Assembly (NCBI RefSeq): GCF_012927345.1
Contig: NZ_JABBGJ010000029.1
Span: forward strand, 62,001-126,000
Direction: 5' to 3'
DNA: 64,000 nucleotides
Origin: Paraburkholderia polaris
Lineage (GTDB): Bacteria; Pseudomonadota; Gammaproteobacteria; Burkholderiales; Burkholderiaceae
The notes under the pieces were generated by a model, which saw only the letters and a program-made list of their open reading frames with translations, did no database searches and was not told the origin of the DNA. The position numbers and the translations under genes were made by a program. Below are positions 50,801 to 58,762 of the stretch, in pieces (within the stretch, counting starts at the first letter, position 1; every line of letters starts with the position of its first letter).

Positions 50801-52324
50801 GAGGGTCAGGCTTTGGACGTCGTCGTTCAGACGGATGCCGATCGGACCGGAAAGCTGGGTAGGCCGCACGGTCGCTTCGAGCGCGTTCAGGTCGAGCCCG
50901 GCGACTTGCAGATCGAACTGGCCGCGCTTGCCGGTCAGCGCGCCGCCGCCAGTGAGCGTGGCGCTCTTCACGAGCCGTACCTTCAGGTTCGAGATGCGCT
51001 GCGCCTGGGCGTCGAGGCGCACGTCGGCGTTGGCATCGATCACGGGCAACAGGTTCTGGTCGATCGCACCCGGTTTCGCGTTGACGATCGAGACATGGCC
51101 GGCAACGGCGAAACCTGCGGCGCCTTTTTCTGCCGCGTCGGTGTTGACGCCGCCTTTGCCGTTTTTGACAACATGCGACTCGGCAATGCCGGCGGCGTTG
51201 TTCTGGCTCGCGCTATTGCTGGCGGCGGCGCTGCCGGCACTGACGGTGCTCGCGGCGCCGGAAGCGCCGGCGGGACTCGCCTTACTCGCCGCGCCTGCGC
51301 CACTCACCCCGCTCGCCCCACTAGCCGTGCCCAACACTACCGCACCCGCCGCATCTTGCCCCACCGGAGCAAGTTCAGCCCGCACCGCCAGATCCGCTAA
51401 CGGCGCGCCGGGCGCAAATGCCTGCGGATTGAGGTGGTCGAAAGTCAGCGTCGCGCGTTGCAACGGTACGTCGCCAAATGGCGTCGCCTCGACCCGGGCG
51501 TGGCCGGCGAGCTTCATGCCGCTGGCATCGAGTTCGGCAATGAGATTCTCCAGCGAGCCGCTCAGATGGCCGCCCACCTGCACTGCCTCGTTGTTGACCT
51601 TACCGGAATAACCAATATCTCCGGTCAGCGGAAACGGCCGCACCCCGTCGAGCTTCGCCGCCGCCGTCACCGCGCCGAACGGCGTGTCCAGCCGCTCGAT
51701 CGCCGCCTCGTGGCGCCGGCCGTCGCTGCGGCCATGAAACATGAAGCGGGAAAGCTCGGTCGTCGACCCACCCTGGCGCAACAGCAGTTTGTCGACCTGC
51801 ACGTCGCGCACTTCGAGTTGCATCGGCAAGCGCAAGTCTTGCGGCAGTTTCAGCGGTCCGCTGCTGCTGGACGACGAAGAGCCGACACGGGCGTCGATCG
51901 TACCGATATGCAGATAGTCGATCGTGAAGCGCCAAGGCTTGCGCGTCAGTCCCCAGCGGCCGGCCACGCGGTCGATCTGGATATCGGTGCCGTTGCCGTC
52001 GAGGCTGCGCCAGCGTACCTGCCGGAGTTGCACGCCGTTGGCGATGGCGCCGCTCTCGAGTGTGCCCGTTAGCTTGCCACCCAGCAGTTTGACGGCCGCC
52101 TGCCATGCGTATGCCGTTCCGCGCTCAGTCGTCAGCGCGCCGTACACCAGGCCGATTGCCACGGCGACCAGCAGTACCAGCACAGCGATCGTCCACGCAA
52201 GCGTTTTCAGCAGCAACCGACCACGACGGCGCTCAGGTGGCGGCGCGTCGGGCGAAGGTGGCTGTCCGGGCGGATGAGCGCCGGGCGGCTGCGCGGGTGG
52301 CTGGGCGGAAACGTCCGTGGTCAT
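47894..52324 (-). CDS. tamB: Translocation and assembly module protein TamB
   Basis: A 1476-residue AsmA-like bridge protein that works with TamA and in lipid transport to the outer membrane. A single inner-membrane helix lies at about 35-60 (TLAWTIAVLVLLVAVAIG) after a Pro-rich start. The long periplasmic part should form a beta-taco groove, and the DUF490/TamB domain closes the C-terminus (about 1130-1476), ending in RRFDQIRW. Two low-complexity Ala/Ser/Gly/Lys inserts occur at about 330-385 and 583-648, unusual for the family. It starts 28 bases after the tamA stop, so they form an operon. Confidence 0.94.
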   Translation of the reverse strand: MTTDVSAQPPAQPPGAHPPGQPPSPDAPPPERRRGRLLLKTLAWTIAVLVLLVAVAIGLVYGALTTERGTAYAWQAAVKLLGGKLTGTLESGAIANGVQLRQVRWRSLDGNGTDIQIDRVAGRWGLTRKPWRFTIDYLHIGTIDARVGSSSSSSSGPLKLPQDLRLPMQLEVRDVQVDKLLLRQGGSTTELSRFMFHGRSDGRRHEAAIERLDTPFGAVTAAAKLDGVRPFPLTGDIGYSGKVNNEAVQVGGHLSGSLENLIAELDASGMKLAGHARVEATPFGDVPLQRATLTFDHLNPQAFAPGAPLADLAVRAELAPVGQDAAGAVVLGTASGASGVSGAGAASKASPAGASGAASTVSAGSAAASNSASQNNAAGIAESHVVKNGKGGVNTDAAEKGAAGFAVAGHVSIVNAKPGAIDQNLLPVIDANADVRLDAQAQRISNLKVRLVKSATLTGGGALTGKRGQFDLQVAGLDLNALEATVRPTQLSGPIGIRLNDDVQSLTLDLADPKAGLRAQGKVTFDPARMSFNDVRVTSGKGRIDLSGALKHDANSTYNLKAQLTDFDPLTLTSQMPSRTPVTGPAPAASNAKSRKVAQGAAEAGSTAGAKSAAPADKAAAAVKNTAKAAVRTEVIQRKAPPPRRGAQPARKIEARVNGTLTAAGMLGPVFTTKAEFKLGPSVYDGLPLTGGGTVQLAGARILPSRANLSVAGNQVDLQGSFGARGDRLRFRVDAPELERLGFGLAGFVAADGDVTGSFAHPNIVLNYKADSVVFSSNRIGHAEGHAELRDGANGALVFTTDARNLSAGGVDLTTLTARLSGTRANHTLEAAATGKLQDRPLDLALAANGKLTEARDGTRWDGTVTRLQNRGTPALNLESPLAVSAGPDRLTLGATRLTLEGAVLSLKSFAFDHGKIQSAGTLTDISLARLQDLRREITGEPPAVKTDLVFDGDWDFALGSTASGHIELKRRGGDVTVEIGRGLASLGITDLSARAEFSGGNRLNATVHAQASRIGVVDADAHTALVMRDGFLTINEEGALSGNVNANVPSLKTTGGLFGPSYLLDGHLALKLALGGTVAKPNLTGSLLGDGLSATMVDQGVQLKDGVVRIALSQNLVDFQQVEFHGASGTLRATGRVRLDGAQPDLSASIVADKLELFAAPDRNLSLSGSASVANAGAEGGMAINGKFVVDHALFDMPEQSAPKLGDDVVIVRPDGTVAGERPPPAVAGTNKPIGPFAPRANIDISLGNSFRFRGQGADLGLSGTITAMSAPNLPLRAVGNVRVTPGSTYTAFGRKLNIENGFFTFNGPVANPGINILAMRRNQQVEAGVQVTGTVQFPVAKLVSEPSVPDNEKLSWLLFGHGTDQGNNLGQQSTMTTALALLGSASGKRIAQTFGLDEFSIGRSEVGLTDPQVVMVSKAINEWLVVGYEQGLQSASNAIKATVNLTRYWSVAAYGGTFDGLELLYTRRFDQIRW

Positions 52325-52352
52325 GCGTGGATCATGTAAAAGCAGGTTTCCA

Positions 52353-54122
52353 TCAGAAGGCGATGCCGAGGGTCAGGTAGGGTCGCACGCTCCTGTTGCG
52401 GATCCCGTAGGCGACATCGACGTTGACCGGACCGACCGGGCTGCGCCAGCGCGCCCCGACGCCGACGCCGGGATAAAAGACTTTCTCGCCCCAGGTATCG
52501 GTGGCGGTGCCGACGTCGAAGAACGCGGCTGCGCCCCAGTCGTGACTAAACCAGTGCTGATACTCGGCCGCCGCCGTCACGAGATACTTGGTGGGCAGCA
52601 CCGAACCGTCGACGTTGTTACCAATACTCTGATAGCTGTAGCCACGTATCGAATTCGAGCCCCCCGCGCGGAACAACAGCGAAGCCGGGATCCCGCTCGA
52701 ACTGCCGCTCGTGAACACGCCGCCGAGTTCGGCACGGAACAGCACAATGTCTTCCTTGCCGATCGGCAGGTACTGCTGGCCACGGGCGTAGCCGCGCACG
52801 AAGGTCTGGTCGGTCAGCACGCCTTTGACCGCGAAGCCCGCTTCGACGTGAATCAGGTTGCCCGAGCGCGGGAACAGCGGGTCGTCGGTATTGCGGCGGG
52901 TCCATGACCATGATGGCACCAACGCGCGACTGGTGGTCGGCGCAAACTCGTTCTGGTCGAGCCGGTCCTGGTAGTAGAGGATCGAGTAGTTGTAGTCGAT
53001 GTATTGCGACGTACGGGCCCGCTGCACGCCGCCGCGGATACTGTAGATGCGCGTATCGGACACGTCGGTCGTGGTGTAGGAGGCCAGCACGCTATTAGTC
53101 CACGCGCGCGGCCCAGGCGGCATCGAGAGCTGGATTTGCCCGTACTGCTGGATCTGGTCGAGACGGCCCTCGACCGTAAACGGCCACGCTTTGCCGAACG
53201 TGTCGAGATACGAATACGAACCCTGGATCAGCGGGCCGTTGTCAGTCGAATAACCCACCCCGCCGCGGATATTGTTGTACGGATATTCCGACACCTTCAC
53301 GTGCATCGGCGTATCGACCGGCTTGGCCGGATCGCTATCCACGTCGATCGCCACGCTCGCGTAGTACGGCGTGTTCTGCAACTGCCGCTGCAATTCGGCG
53401 ACGCGCTGCACGTCGTAGATATCCCCGGCCGAAATCGGATTCACGTTGTCGACGATCTGTTCCGGATAGCGCCGCGTGCCGGAGACGTCGAGCTTGCCCA
53501 TCGTGAAGGTCGGGCCGCTTTCATACGTAACCGACAATTTCGCTTCGTGCGTGCGCGGGTCGATCCGCGCTTCGGAGTGGTAGATCTTCGCGCCCAGGTA
53601 ACGGCGCGCCTGCAACGCCTTGAGCGACGCGTTTTTCGCGTCGTCCCAGTCGCCTTGCGAAAACGGATCGCCTTCATGCAGTGAAAACGCGAAGCGCGCG
53701 GCGTTTTCCTGAGCCGGGTCTTCGGTCAGCACCGGGCCGCGAAACGACAGCGAAATCGACGTGATGAGGGTTTGCGGGCCGGGATCGACGCTCACTGTCA
53801 CGCGCTTTTCATCGTCGACGGTTCTCACGTCGGTGCGGACGACGGGCGTGAAATAGCCCTGCGTGGCGGCCAGATCGCGCACCTGCTGGGGCGTGGCCGT
53901 AATCAGAAATTCGAACTGGTCGTCGCTGATGTCGGGACGCTTGGCGAAGCGCGCCACGTCCAGGTGCGCTTCGAGCAGCTTGCGCAGCGAGCGCGGCGTG
54001 GCTTCGATATCGACCTTGTAGCTGGCGGCCGCGCGCCGCGCTGCGTGCGCGTCGACCGTGGCAAGCATGAGCATGACGATGCCGAACGCCAGCCACGCGC
54101 GCAGCCAGCGCCGAATGGGCAT
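52353..54122 (-). CDS. tamA: Translocation and assembly module protein TamA
   Basis: A 589-residue outer-membrane Omp85-family barrel that inserts autotransporters and other proteins. The signal peptide (MPIRRWLRAWLAFG to VDAHA) is followed by three POTRA domains (about 35-265) and a 16-strand barrel (about 270-589) with the lid-lock motif IRGY at about 490. It ends in Phe (LTLGIAF), as outer-membrane proteins do. Start at MPIRRWLRAW was chosen because a signal peptide begins there; the frame is open 129 codons further up without coding character. Followed by tamB at 28 bases. Confidence 0.93.
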   Translation of the reverse strand: MPIRRWLRAWLAFGIVMLMLATVDAHAARRAAASYKVDIEATPRSLRKLLEAHLDVARFAKRPDISDDQFEFLITATPQQVRDLAATQGYFTPVVRTDVRTVDDEKRVTVSVDPGPQTLITSISLSFRGPVLTEDPAQENAARFAFSLHEGDPFSQGDWDDAKNASLKALQARRYLGAKIYHSEARIDPRTHEAKLSVTYESGPTFTMGKLDVSGTRRYPEQIVDNVNPISAGDIYDVQRVAELQRQLQNTPYYASVAIDVDSDPAKPVDTPMHVKVSEYPYNNIRGGVGYSTDNGPLIQGSYSYLDTFGKAWPFTVEGRLDQIQQYGQIQLSMPPGPRAWTNSVLASYTTTDVSDTRIYSIRGGVQRARTSQYIDYNYSILYYQDRLDQNEFAPTTSRALVPSWSWTRRNTDDPLFPRSGNLIHVEAGFAVKGVLTDQTFVRGYARGQQYLPIGKEDIVLFRAELGGVFTSGSSSGIPASLLFRAGGSNSIRGYSYQSIGNNVDGSVLPTKYLVTAAAEYQHWFSHDWGAAAFFDVGTATDTWGEKVFYPGVGVGARWRSPVGPVNVDVAYGIRNRSVRPYLTLGIAF

Positions 54123-54591
54123 CAGATGCCCGGGTTCGTCACCGGTTTTGCCGCGCCGCACATTCGGCTCTTCGATCGCACACCCCGCCAAACAGGACCT
54201 CCGGCCGTGGTTGATGAATTCTGTCGCTCGGGCTCGCCGCGGCGGCCGAAGCTCGCTATTTGACCACATCGGCGAAGCCGCGCCATCTCTTAAAGCCGTT
54301 TGCAGCTTGAGGCGCGGCGGGCCCTCAGGCTGGTATGCAGCGCCCCATGCGGCACACGTCACGAGGTCCGCCCGGACGCATAGCGCGGATGTACACCGCC
54401 GCGCCAACCACGCGCCCGCCATTGACGCATCGCAGCAGCGCGGGTTCCGGGCGTTTTTGCGGGCGCCCCGCTCCCGCCAGCCACCGTTTTTCGACCACGC
54501 GCGCAGCATGCGGTAAAATTATGGAATAGCAGCGATGCCGCGCGGGTTCCCGCTGGGCAGCCGCCATTCCCCAAATCACGGACGTCTAGCC
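54123..54591. promoter_or_regulatory. Divergent region between tamA and the DUF3460 gene
   Basis: About 470 bases without a gene. A -10-like TAAAAT (54514-54519), with a weak TTCGAC 18 bp upstream, points toward the DUF3460-scpA operon. Nothing definite is seen for tamA. Confidence 0.5.
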
Positions 54592-54777
54592 ATGTATCAA
54601 TCGGACATCACCCAGTTCCTGAACCAGCTCAAGCAGCAAAAACCGAATCTGGAAGCTGAGCAGCGCCGTGGCCGGTCGCTGCTGTGGGACAAACAGCCGA
54701 TCGACCTCGAAGAACGCGCCGAACAGAAAGCTTCGCGCGTAGAGCAGACGCCTTACTCGTACTATCAAAACTTCTAA
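54592..54777 (+). CDS. DUF3460 family protein
   Basis: A 61-residue protein opening MYQSDITQFLNQLKQQKP and ending PYSYYQNF, a pattern I know from the DUF3460 family of betaproteobacteria. It is highly charged, without membrane helix or signal. The start ATG was chosen from the family; the open frame begins 19 codons earlier but lacks coding character there. scpA starts four bases after its stop, so the two are cotranscribed, and the same order occurs across Burkholderiales. Function unknown. Confidence 0.85.
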   Translation: MYQSDITQFLNQLKQQKPNLEAEQRRGRSLLWDKQPIDLEERAEQKASRVEQTPYSYYQNF

Positions 54778-54781
54778 GCGC

Positions 54782-55654
54782 GTGAGTCACGCCGACGAGG
54801 CAAAGGGCGCCACGCCGGCGCCCGACGCCGCGCTTGCCGCGCCCGCCACCGATTCAACGCCGGATACCGTCGACGGCATCGCTTTCGCACGCCTGTACGG
54901 CGAGCCGCTCTTCAAGCTGCCGACGGATCTGTACATTCCGCCGGACGCGCTCGAGGTGTTCCTCGAAACGTTCGAAGGCCCGCTGGATCTGTTGCTGTAC
55001 CTGATCCGCAAGCAGAATTTCAACGTGCTCGACATCCCGATGGCGGATGTCACGGTTCAATACCTCGGCTACGTCGACCAGTTGCGTCAGACCAATCTCG
55101 AACTCGCGTCCGAGTATCTGCTGATGGCTGCGATGCTGATCGAGATCAAGTCGCGCATGCTGCTGCCGGTAAAGAAGGCCGACAGCGGCGATGAAGCCGA
55201 AGATCCGCGTGCGGAACTGGTACGCCGCCTGCTCGAATACGAGCAGATGAAGCTCGCCGCGCAGCGCATCGACCATCTGCCGCAGCTTGGCCGCGATTTC
55301 CTGCGCGCCGAGGTGTATATCGAGCAAAGCATCACGCCGCGCTTTCCGGATGTGGATAGCGAAGATCTGCGCGCCGCGTGGGCCGACGTGATCAAGCGCG
55401 CCAAGCTGGTTCAGCATCACAAGATTTCGCGCGAGGAATTGTCGGTGCGCGAGCATATGAGCACGATCCTGCGGCGCCTGCAGAACGCGCGTTTCATGGA
55501 ATTCTCCGATCTGTTCGACACGAGCAAAGGCGTGCCGGTGGTCGTGGTGAATTTCATCGCCATGCTCGAGTTGTGCCGTGAGTCGCTTATCGAAATCACT
55601 CAGGCCGAGCCGTTCGCACCGATCTATGTGCGCCTCGCCTATTTGCCGGCCTGA
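54782..55654 (+). CDS. scpA: Segregation and condensation protein A
   Basis: Kleisin subunit that binds SMC and ScpB in the chromosome-condensing complex. The 290-residue protein has an acidic Ala/Pro-rich start (1-50), then the ScpA core with the hallmark FLETFEGPLDLLLYLIRKQ near 59-77, LEIKSRMLLP-like helix (MLIEIKSRMLLPVKK) and a C-terminal winged helix (about 215-290). The GTG start lies four bases after the DUF3460 stop. ScpB is not in the window. panC follows 217 bases later on the same strand. Confidence 0.94.
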   Translation: MSHADEAKGATPAPDAALAAPATDSTPDTVDGIAFARLYGEPLFKLPTDLYIPPDALEVFLETFEGPLDLLLYLIRKQNFNVLDIPMADVTVQYLGYVDQLRQTNLELASEYLLMAAMLIEIKSRMLLPVKKADSGDEAEDPRAELVRRLLEYEQMKLAAQRIDHLPQLGRDFLRAEVYIEQSITPRFPDVDSEDLRAAWADVIKRAKLVQHHKISREELSVREHMSTILRRLQNARFMEFSDLFDTSKGVPVVVVNFIAMLELCRESLIEITQAEPFAPIYVRLAYLPA

Positions 55655-55720
55655 GGCCGCGAAACGGGGTTTGCATGCGCCATCGCTGTCGCAAACGCCC
55701 CGCTTCAGTGCATCCTCCGG

Positions 55721-55764
55721 AACAAATCCACTACGTCGGTGCGCCCCCGCAACAAATCCACTAC
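55721..55764. repeat. 14-bp direct repeat upstream of panC
   Basis: AACAAATCCACTAC occurs at 55721-55734 and again at 55751-55764, 30 bp apart (about three helical turns). The second copy runs into a -10-like TACAAT (55762-55767). This spacing would suit a dimeric or cooperative regulator. Confidence 0.65.
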
Positions 55765-55871
55765 AATCCGGCGCTCCGAACCTGTCATTGCCAGTGAGGC
55801 CGCGGGTCCCGCAAAACTGAGTTTTTGCGTCCACCGAGTCTCGCGCCGCGCGAGGAAATCCCTGTCCAATC

Positions 55872-56705
55872 ATGAAAGTCATCAGCTCGATCCATGAATT
55901 GCGCGACCAGTTGCGCGGCCAGAATCGCACCGCCTTCGTGCCAACCATGGGCAATTTGCATGAGGGCCATCTGTCGCTGATGCGCCTCGCGCGCCAGCAC
56001 GGCGATCCGGTGGTGGCGAGCATCTTCGTCAACCGCCTGCAGTTCGGCCCGAACGAAGATTTCGACAAATATCCACGCACGATGGAAGCGGACATCGAGA
56101 AGCTGCAGAAAGAAGGCGTCTACGTCCTGTTCGCGCCGACGGAACGGGATCTGTACCCGGAGCCGCAGGAATACCGCGTGCATCCGCCGCACGATCTGGG
56201 CGACATTCTCGAAGGCGAATTCCGGCCTGGGTTCTTCCAGGGTGTGTGCACGGTGGTGATGAAGCTGATGTCGTGCGTGCAGCCGCGCGTCGCGGTGTTC
56301 GGCAAGAAGGATTACCAGCAACTGATGATCGTGCGCAGCATGTGCCACCAGTTCGCGTTGCCGACGGACATCATCGCCGCGGAAACCGTGCGTGACACCG
56401 ACGGCCTCGCGCTCAGTTCGCGCAACCGCTATCTGCAGCCCGCCGAGCGCGCCGAAGCGCCGATGCTGGCCGCCGAACTCAATCGCGTGCGCGATGCGGT
56501 GCTCGCCGGCGATCGCGACTTCGCAAAACTCGAACAGGCGGCGATGGCGGCCTTGGCCGCGCGCGGCTGGCAACCTGATTACATCGCCGTGCGCAAGCGC
56601 TCGAATCTGCTGCCGCCGGGCCCGCAAGACGCGAACGCGGAGTTGGTCGTGCTGACGGCCGCCAAGCTCGGTGCGACTCGTCTCATCGACAACCTCGAAA
56701 TCTGA
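55872..56705 (+). CDS. panC: Pantothenate synthetase
   Basis: Joins pantoate and beta-alanine using ATP to give pantothenate. The 277-residue protein has the HxGH-like HEGH at 30-33 (MGNLHEGHLSL), the pantoate site GVCTVVMKL, FGKKDYQQL and the KMSKS-like LSSRNRYL. Length is normal (E. coli 283). panD, which makes beta-alanine, starts 50 bases downstream, so the operon holds both branch enzymes. A 14-bp direct repeat and a -10-like box lie upstream. Confidence 0.96.
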   Translation: MKVISSIHELRDQLRGQNRTAFVPTMGNLHEGHLSLMRLARQHGDPVVASIFVNRLQFGPNEDFDKYPRTMEADIEKLQKEGVYVLFAPTERDLYPEPQEYRVHPPHDLGDILEGEFRPGFFQGVCTVVMKLMSCVQPRVAVFGKKDYQQLMIVRSMCHQFALPTDIIAAETVRDTDGLALSSRNRYLQPAERAEAPMLAAELNRVRDAVLAGDRDFAKLEQAAMAALAARGWQPDYIAVRKRSNLLPPGPQDANAELVVLTAAKLGATRLIDNLEI

Positions 56706-56755
56706 AACCGTCTGAGTTTGCGCAAACGCGCATAAGAAGCCACAAGGGATTGGTC

Positions 56756-57142
56756 ATGCAACGCAACATGCTGAAGTCGAAAATCCATCGCGTCGCGGTC
56801 ACGCACTGCGAACTGCACTACGAAGGTTCGTGCGCGATCGACGAGGACTTGCTGGAAGCCGCGAATATCGTCGAAAACGAACGGATCGACATCTGGAACA
56901 TCAACAACGGCGAGCGTTTCTCGACGTATGCGATCAAGGGCGAACGGGGCAGCGGCATGATTTCGCTGAACGGTTCGGCCGCGCGGCGCGCGCAACTGGG
57001 CGATCTGGTGATCATCGCAGCGTTTGCGGTGGTCGACGAAGCGGAGCTGAAGGCAGGCTGGAAGCCGGATCTGGTGTTCGTCGACGATAACAACAAGATC
57101 AAGGGCAGCCGCGATCACGTGCCGACCCAGAACTGGACCTGA
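56756..57142 (+). CDS. panD: Aspartate 1-decarboxylase
   Basis: Pyruvoyl enzyme that converts aspartate to beta-alanine for pantothenate. The 128-residue proenzyme has the cleavage pair Gly24-Ser25 (YEGSCAID) in the exact place. Later blocks include GERFSTYAI and GSGMISLNGSAAR. ATG was chosen over a TTG two codons earlier, with AAGGGAT upstream. It follows panC and would be in the same transcript. The gene converges on parA, and a GC-rich hairpin lies between. Confidence 0.96.
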   Translation: MQRNMLKSKIHRVAVTHCELHYEGSCAIDEDLLEAANIVENERIDIWNINNGERFSTYAIKGERGSGMISLNGSAARRAQLGDLVIIAAFAVVDEAELKAGWKPDLVFVDDNNKIKGSRDHVPTQNWT

Positions 57143-57169
57143 GCCTGCCTTTCGCCGCGCGGGTCCATG

Positions 57170-57194
57170 CAGCGGGCGGCCACGCCGCCTGCTG
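57170..57194. terminator. Hairpin between convergent panD and parA-like genes
   Basis: CAGC-G-GGCGGC, CAC loop, GCCGCC-T-GCTG: an 11-pair stem with one wobble. No T-run follows; it may still serve as a 3' end for panD. Confidence 0.5.
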
Positions 57195-57201
57195 ATTCAT
57201 A

Positions 57202-57840
57202 TCAAGCCTTCTTGCTGGTGCCGTTGGTCCATTGGATGATCGGCTGCCACTGCTCCAGATCCTTCTCCACGCGGCTTTTCGCGACGTCCCACAAGGTCAG
57301 GCCGTGCGCCGCCAGTTGCACGTAATTCTGCGTGTCGCGCAGGTAACCCAGCACCGGCAGTTTCAATCCCTCGACAAAGCGATGCAGCTGCTCCGCTGAG
57401 CGCGTGCGAGCGTCGACGCGCATGCCCACCACACCGATCTCGATCGCGCCTTTCCTGACCGCCTTCTCCTTCGCCAGCCGCTCGAGAAATTCCTGGGTGG
57501 CGAGAATATCGAACATGGATGGCTGCAGCGGCACGATCACCTTGTCGGCCAGATCCAGCGCGATATTCATGCGGTTGCCGTGCAACCCGGCCGGCGTGTC
57601 GATGACCGCGTGTTCCAAACCTCTGGGTGGTTTGGTGGGGTTTTCAAGGTCAACCTCCCAGGTCTCGATGGCCGGCAACGCAGGCGGACGCAGCGACAGC
57701 CAAGCGTGCGCGGACTGCTGTTTGTCCAGGTCCGCCAGTGCGACCCATTCTCCGAGCGACGCGAAATAGCCAGCCAGATTGGTGGACAGCGTGCTTTTGC
57801 CCACGCCGCCCTTCGGATTCGCCACCACGATCACCGTCAT
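57202..57840 (-). CDS. ParA-family ATPase (orphan)
   Basis: A 212-residue partition-type ATPase. The deviant Walker A is KGGVGKS (10-16, MTVIVVANPKGGVGKST), Walker A' is LADLDKQQSAHAWL and Walker B VIDTPAG. It lacks the N-terminal DNA-binding domain of plasmid ParA and has no ParB partner beside it, so it is an orphan of the ParA/MipZ/ParC type that places some cellular machine or chromosome region. GGGAG precedes the ATG. The minus-strand frame stays open about 318 codons further up, but that part is not coding. Confidence 0.88.
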   Translation of the reverse strand: MTVIVVANPKGGVGKSTLSTNLAGYFASLGEWVALADLDKQQSAHAWLSLRPPALPAIETWEVDLENPTKPPRGLEHAVIDTPAGLHGNRMNIALDLADKVIVPLQPSMFDILATQEFLERLAKEKAVRKGAIEIGVVGMRVDARTRSAEQLHRFVEGLKLPVLGYLRDTQNYVQLAAHGLTLWDVAKSRVEKDLEQWQPIIQWTNGTSKKA

Positions 57841-58050
57841 GAATTCTCCCGGAAAGAAGGCTGGGCGCCGCCAGCCGGTTTGCCGCGCAGTTTGCTCTGA
57901 CTTGCGCAGGTGTGTCCTGATCCGTACCGGTTTCAGGTTCACCCGCCGATCCAGCCGTTGATAATATCGACAAATGCACCGGGGCCGAAGCCCCCAAACG
58001 GCTATTGGCTGCCCTGCAACCCTGATTTCTCGATCGAGGACCCCAATCTC

Positions 58051-58470
58051 ATGAGCAAACTCCGTCCGGAATACTCCATCGAGCGCCTGCATGAACGTCA
58101 GAAGGGCAAGCTGCCCGGCTTGCTGGGCGTGCACGTGCTGACGCTGGAGCAAGGCGCCCTGACCGCGGAATTGACCGTGCGCGACGAATTGCTGGCACCG
58201 AACGGCTTTTTGCATGCCGCCACCGTGATCGGCCTCGCCGATACCGCCTGCGGCTATGCATGCCTCGCCCACCTGCCCGAAACGGCGCGCAATTTCACGA
58301 CCGTCGAGCTGAAAAGCAATTTTCTCGGCACGGCGACGGAAGGCACGATCCGCGCGGTCGCCAAGGCCGTGCATCTGGGCCGCAGCACGCAGGTGTGGGA
58401 CGCCACCGTCACCGATCCGAACGGCAAGACGATGGCGCTGTTTCGCTGCACGCAGATCGTGTTGTATTGA
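58051..58470 (+). CDS. Hotdog-fold thioesterase (PaaI family)
   Basis: A 139-residue acyl-CoA thioesterase of the PaaI/YdiI type. The hotdog central helix is GFLHAATVIGLADTACGYA, in which HAATVIGLADT carries the catalytic acid. The other blocks are TTVELKSNFLGTA and LGRSTQVWDATVTD. The start at MSKLRPEYSI gives the normal family length; the frame is open 47 codons earlier. It diverges from the parA-like gene. A strong terminator follows. Substrate, perhaps an aromatic or medium-chain acyl-CoA, is not evident. Confidence 0.86.
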   Translation: MSKLRPEYSIERLHERQKGKLPGLLGVHVLTLEQGALTAELTVRDELLAPNGFLHAATVIGLADTACGYACLAHLPETARNFTTVELKSNFLGTATEGTIRAVAKAVHLGRSTQVWDATVTDPNGKTMALFRCTQIVLY

Positions 58471-58534
58471 CTGACTGACGCGCAGACACGGCGAAGGGCT
58501 CGACATGCCTGAAGCGCCTTGGCTCGGCGCGATA

Positions 58535-58569
58535 AAAAAAGCACGCGGCCTCACGGCGCGTGCTTTTTT
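58535..58569 (+). terminator. Intrinsic terminator of the thioesterase gene
   Basis: AAAAAAGCACGCG and CGCGTGCTTTTTT, perfect 13-bp arms with a 9-base loop. It is symmetrical and could work on both strands. Confidence 0.9.
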
Positions 58570-58601
58570 GTTGTCCGACGGGGCGGAATGCCGGAGCGGT
58601 T

Positions 58602-58697
58602 GGGTGTCTAGGTGCCTGGGCTTTTGGGCTTTTGGGCTTTTGGGCTTTTGGGCTTTTGGGCTCTTCGGCTCCTGGGCTCCTGGGCTCCTAGGTGCTT
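58602..58697. repeat. Octanucleotide tandem repeat, about 12 units
   Basis: Twelve consecutive 8-base units. Five in the middle are perfect GGGCTTTT (58618-58657); those on either side are variants such as GGGTGTCT, AGGTGCCT, GGGCTCTT, CGGCTCCT, GGGCTCCT and AGGTGCTT. The array lies between two convergent genes. Confidence 0.9.
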
Positions 58698-58762
58698 GGT
58701 CGGCTTGAGTCTTGGCCGACGTGCCCCGGCTCGGCAACCGCCCACACGGACGCCCTAAGGTA

